From Leucobacter luti (GTDB taxonomy: Bacteria > Actinomycetota > Actinomycetes > Actinomycetales > Microbacteriaceae), in contig NZ_SHKI01000004.1 of assembly GCF_004217175.1 (NCBI RefSeq), positions 539,920 through 603,919 on the forward strand: 64,000 bases of DNA, written 5' to 3'. The notes below the pieces were generated by a model. The model worked only from the letters and a program-made list of their open reading frames with translations. It was not told the origin of the DNA and searched no databases. Positions 63,078 through 64,000 of the stretch are shown here, piece by piece; the stretch's first letter is position 1; each line of letters begins with the position of its first letter. Both the position numbers and the translations under genes were made by a program.

Positions 63078-63248
63078 TTAGGCCTTCTTTCTCTTCAGGT
63101 AGGCGACGTTGCCGCCCGCCGGTCCCTCAATAATCTGCACGAGCTCCCACCCCTGCGCTCCCCAGTTGTTCAGGATCTGCGCCTCGTTGTGCAGCAGCAG
63201 CGGGGTCACGAAGTACTCCCACTGCGCCGTCTCGGCCGTTTCACTCAC
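63078..63248 (-). CDS. DUF4177-like small protein
   Basis: A 56-residue protein from GTG 63248: TAQWEYFVTPLLLHN, then NNWGAQGWELVQII and a basic end KRKKA. The W-G-x2-GWELV pattern is the DUF4177 signature. It is coupled to ridA, as in mycobacteria (Rv3678A/Rv3678c). Function unknown. Confidence 0.8.
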   Translation of the reverse strand: MSETAETAQWEYFVTPLLLHNEAQILNNWGAQGWELVQIIEGPAGGNVAYLKRKKA

Positions 63249-63359
63249 GTACGGGTCTCCCTCGGAATTCAGCCGGACTGGTCCGGGTCGGTCAGGTCTG
63301 CGTCTACCGCGGTCCGCGTGGTGCGCGGATTGTCAGCAAATTCGCCTACGGTCGATTGT

Positions 63360-64000
63360 ATGGCTAGGAAGTTCTCTGCGGCCTCGGGGCTGCGCACGCT
63401 GAAACCTCGGAGTGCGAGTGGAGCTGTCGGCGGGATGCTCGGTGCCATCGCGATGAGCGCGATCGCGGGCGTGCTCGTCACGGCCGCGATGACCCCCGTC
63501 GTCGCGCTGAGCGGCACCGCCGCGAACTCGGCGATCGACATCTTCGAGAATCTCCCCAGCCACCTCGACCCCGGCCAGCTGGCCGAGCCGTCGACGCTGT
63601 GGGCCACCGGCTCGGACACCACGACCTACAAGCTCGCGGAGTTCTACGACCAGGACCGCAAGACCGTGGCCTGGGACGACATCTCCCAGTTCGTGAAAGA
63701 CGCCGCGGTCGCCGAGGAGGACCCGCGCTTCTACACGCACGGCGGCGTCGACATGCTCGCGACCGCTCGCGCGGTGCTGCAAAACCTCGCCGGCAAAGAC
63801 CTCTCCGGCGCCTCGACGATCACCATGCAGTACGTGCGCAACGTGCTCATCCAGGAGGCCTACGCCATCCCGGACGAAGAGGAGCGCAAGGCCGCGTACA
63901 AGGAAGCGATGCGCCAGGACATGGATCGCAAGCTCAAGGAAATGAAGCTCGCGATCAGCATCGAGAAGAAGTACCCGAAGGACGAGATCCTGCTCGGCTA
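63360..64000 (+). CDS. Class A penicillin-binding protein, N-terminal part (PonA2-like)
   Basis: 213 codons are visible from ATG 63360 to the window edge. There is a short basic start and a membrane helix (GAIAMSAIAGVLVTAAMTPVV), then the GT51 transglycosylase domain with the catalytic Glu in AEEDPRFYTHGGVD and GASTITMQYVRNVL. The transpeptidase part is outside. It polymerises peptidoglycan at the cell surface. The neighbourhood (DUF4177, RidA) matches the ponA2 locus of mycobacteria. Confidence 0.9.
   Translation, partial: MARKFSAASGLRTLKPRSASGAVGGMLGAIAMSAIAGVLVTAAMTPVVALSGTAANSAIDIFENLPSHLDPGQLAEPSTLWATGSDTTTYKLAEFYDQDRKTVAWDDISQFVKDAAVAEEDPRFYTHGGVDMLATARAVLQNLAGKDLSGASTITMQYVRNVLIQEAYAIPDEEERKAAYKEAMRQDMDRKLKEMKLAISIEKKYPKDEILLG

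Noticed and set aside
1..64000. tRNA, rRNA or tmRNA genes, including a tRNA integration site
   Set aside because: No cloverleaf or TPsiC-like GGTTCGAATCC block seen; the element uses a protein gene as its target.

Overview
The window is a high-GC actinobacterial chromosome segment, most like Microbacteriaceae (Leucobacter-like). That placement is inferred from GC content, synteny and protein style (acs, Tad pilus genes and topA in one neighbourhood; DUF4177-RidA next to a PonA2-like PBP; frequent GTG starts; LPxTG protein). I could not run a database search.

Host backbone, left part (1-24.3 kb): a membrane protein fragment, purL, a repeat-filled intergenic stretch, a DUF559-type nuclease-fold protein, a serine hydrolase, a TetR-controlled membrane protein with a clear operator, and a siderophore ABC importer (binding protein, two permeases, ATPase). 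A 5-methylthioribose/5-deoxyribose locus follows. It holds a class II aldolase, a GntR regulator, an MtnA-type isomerase, a CUT2-type sugar ABC importer and an MtnK-type kinase. This is the gene set of the 'DHAP shunt' with its own importer; both transcription units carry a related operator over the -35 box. Then come tmk and topA, and the 3' half of a Tad pilus operon (DUF4244 pilin tail, TadE-like, and a TadG-like protein fused to an M23 peptidase-like domain).

Mobile element (24,296-54,323; about 30.0 kb): it is inserted inside the DUF4244 pilin gene by a large serine integrase. The target can be rebuilt exactly: fusing the flanks at a 4-bp GGCC core restores a 94-residue in-frame pilin, and the element ends then form a symmetric attP (11-bp arms each 17 bp from the core). 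The element carries integrase, a recombination-directionality-factor candidate, an SF3 helicase/primase, a small resolvase, MobC and a relaxase, but no visible coupling protein or T4SS. It is therefore an integrative mobilizable element that probably replicates after excision. Cargo: ArdA antirestriction, a coupled operon with DprA-like and DUF4192 proteins, an MmeI-type restriction-modification enzyme beside an unknown two-gene module, an Mrr endonuclease, and three envelope proteins. Three gene-free fields of short phased repeats stand out. Two of them are tandem 508-bp units whose repeated word has changed wholesale (TGTCCG in one, TGGCA in the other) while the architecture was kept.

Host backbone, right part (54.3-64 kb): the 5' half of the pilin gene, tadB/C-like and tadA, acs, a 1,082-residue LPxTG surface protein flanked by two terminators with the same core, RidA, a DUF4177-like small protein and the start of a class A PBP.
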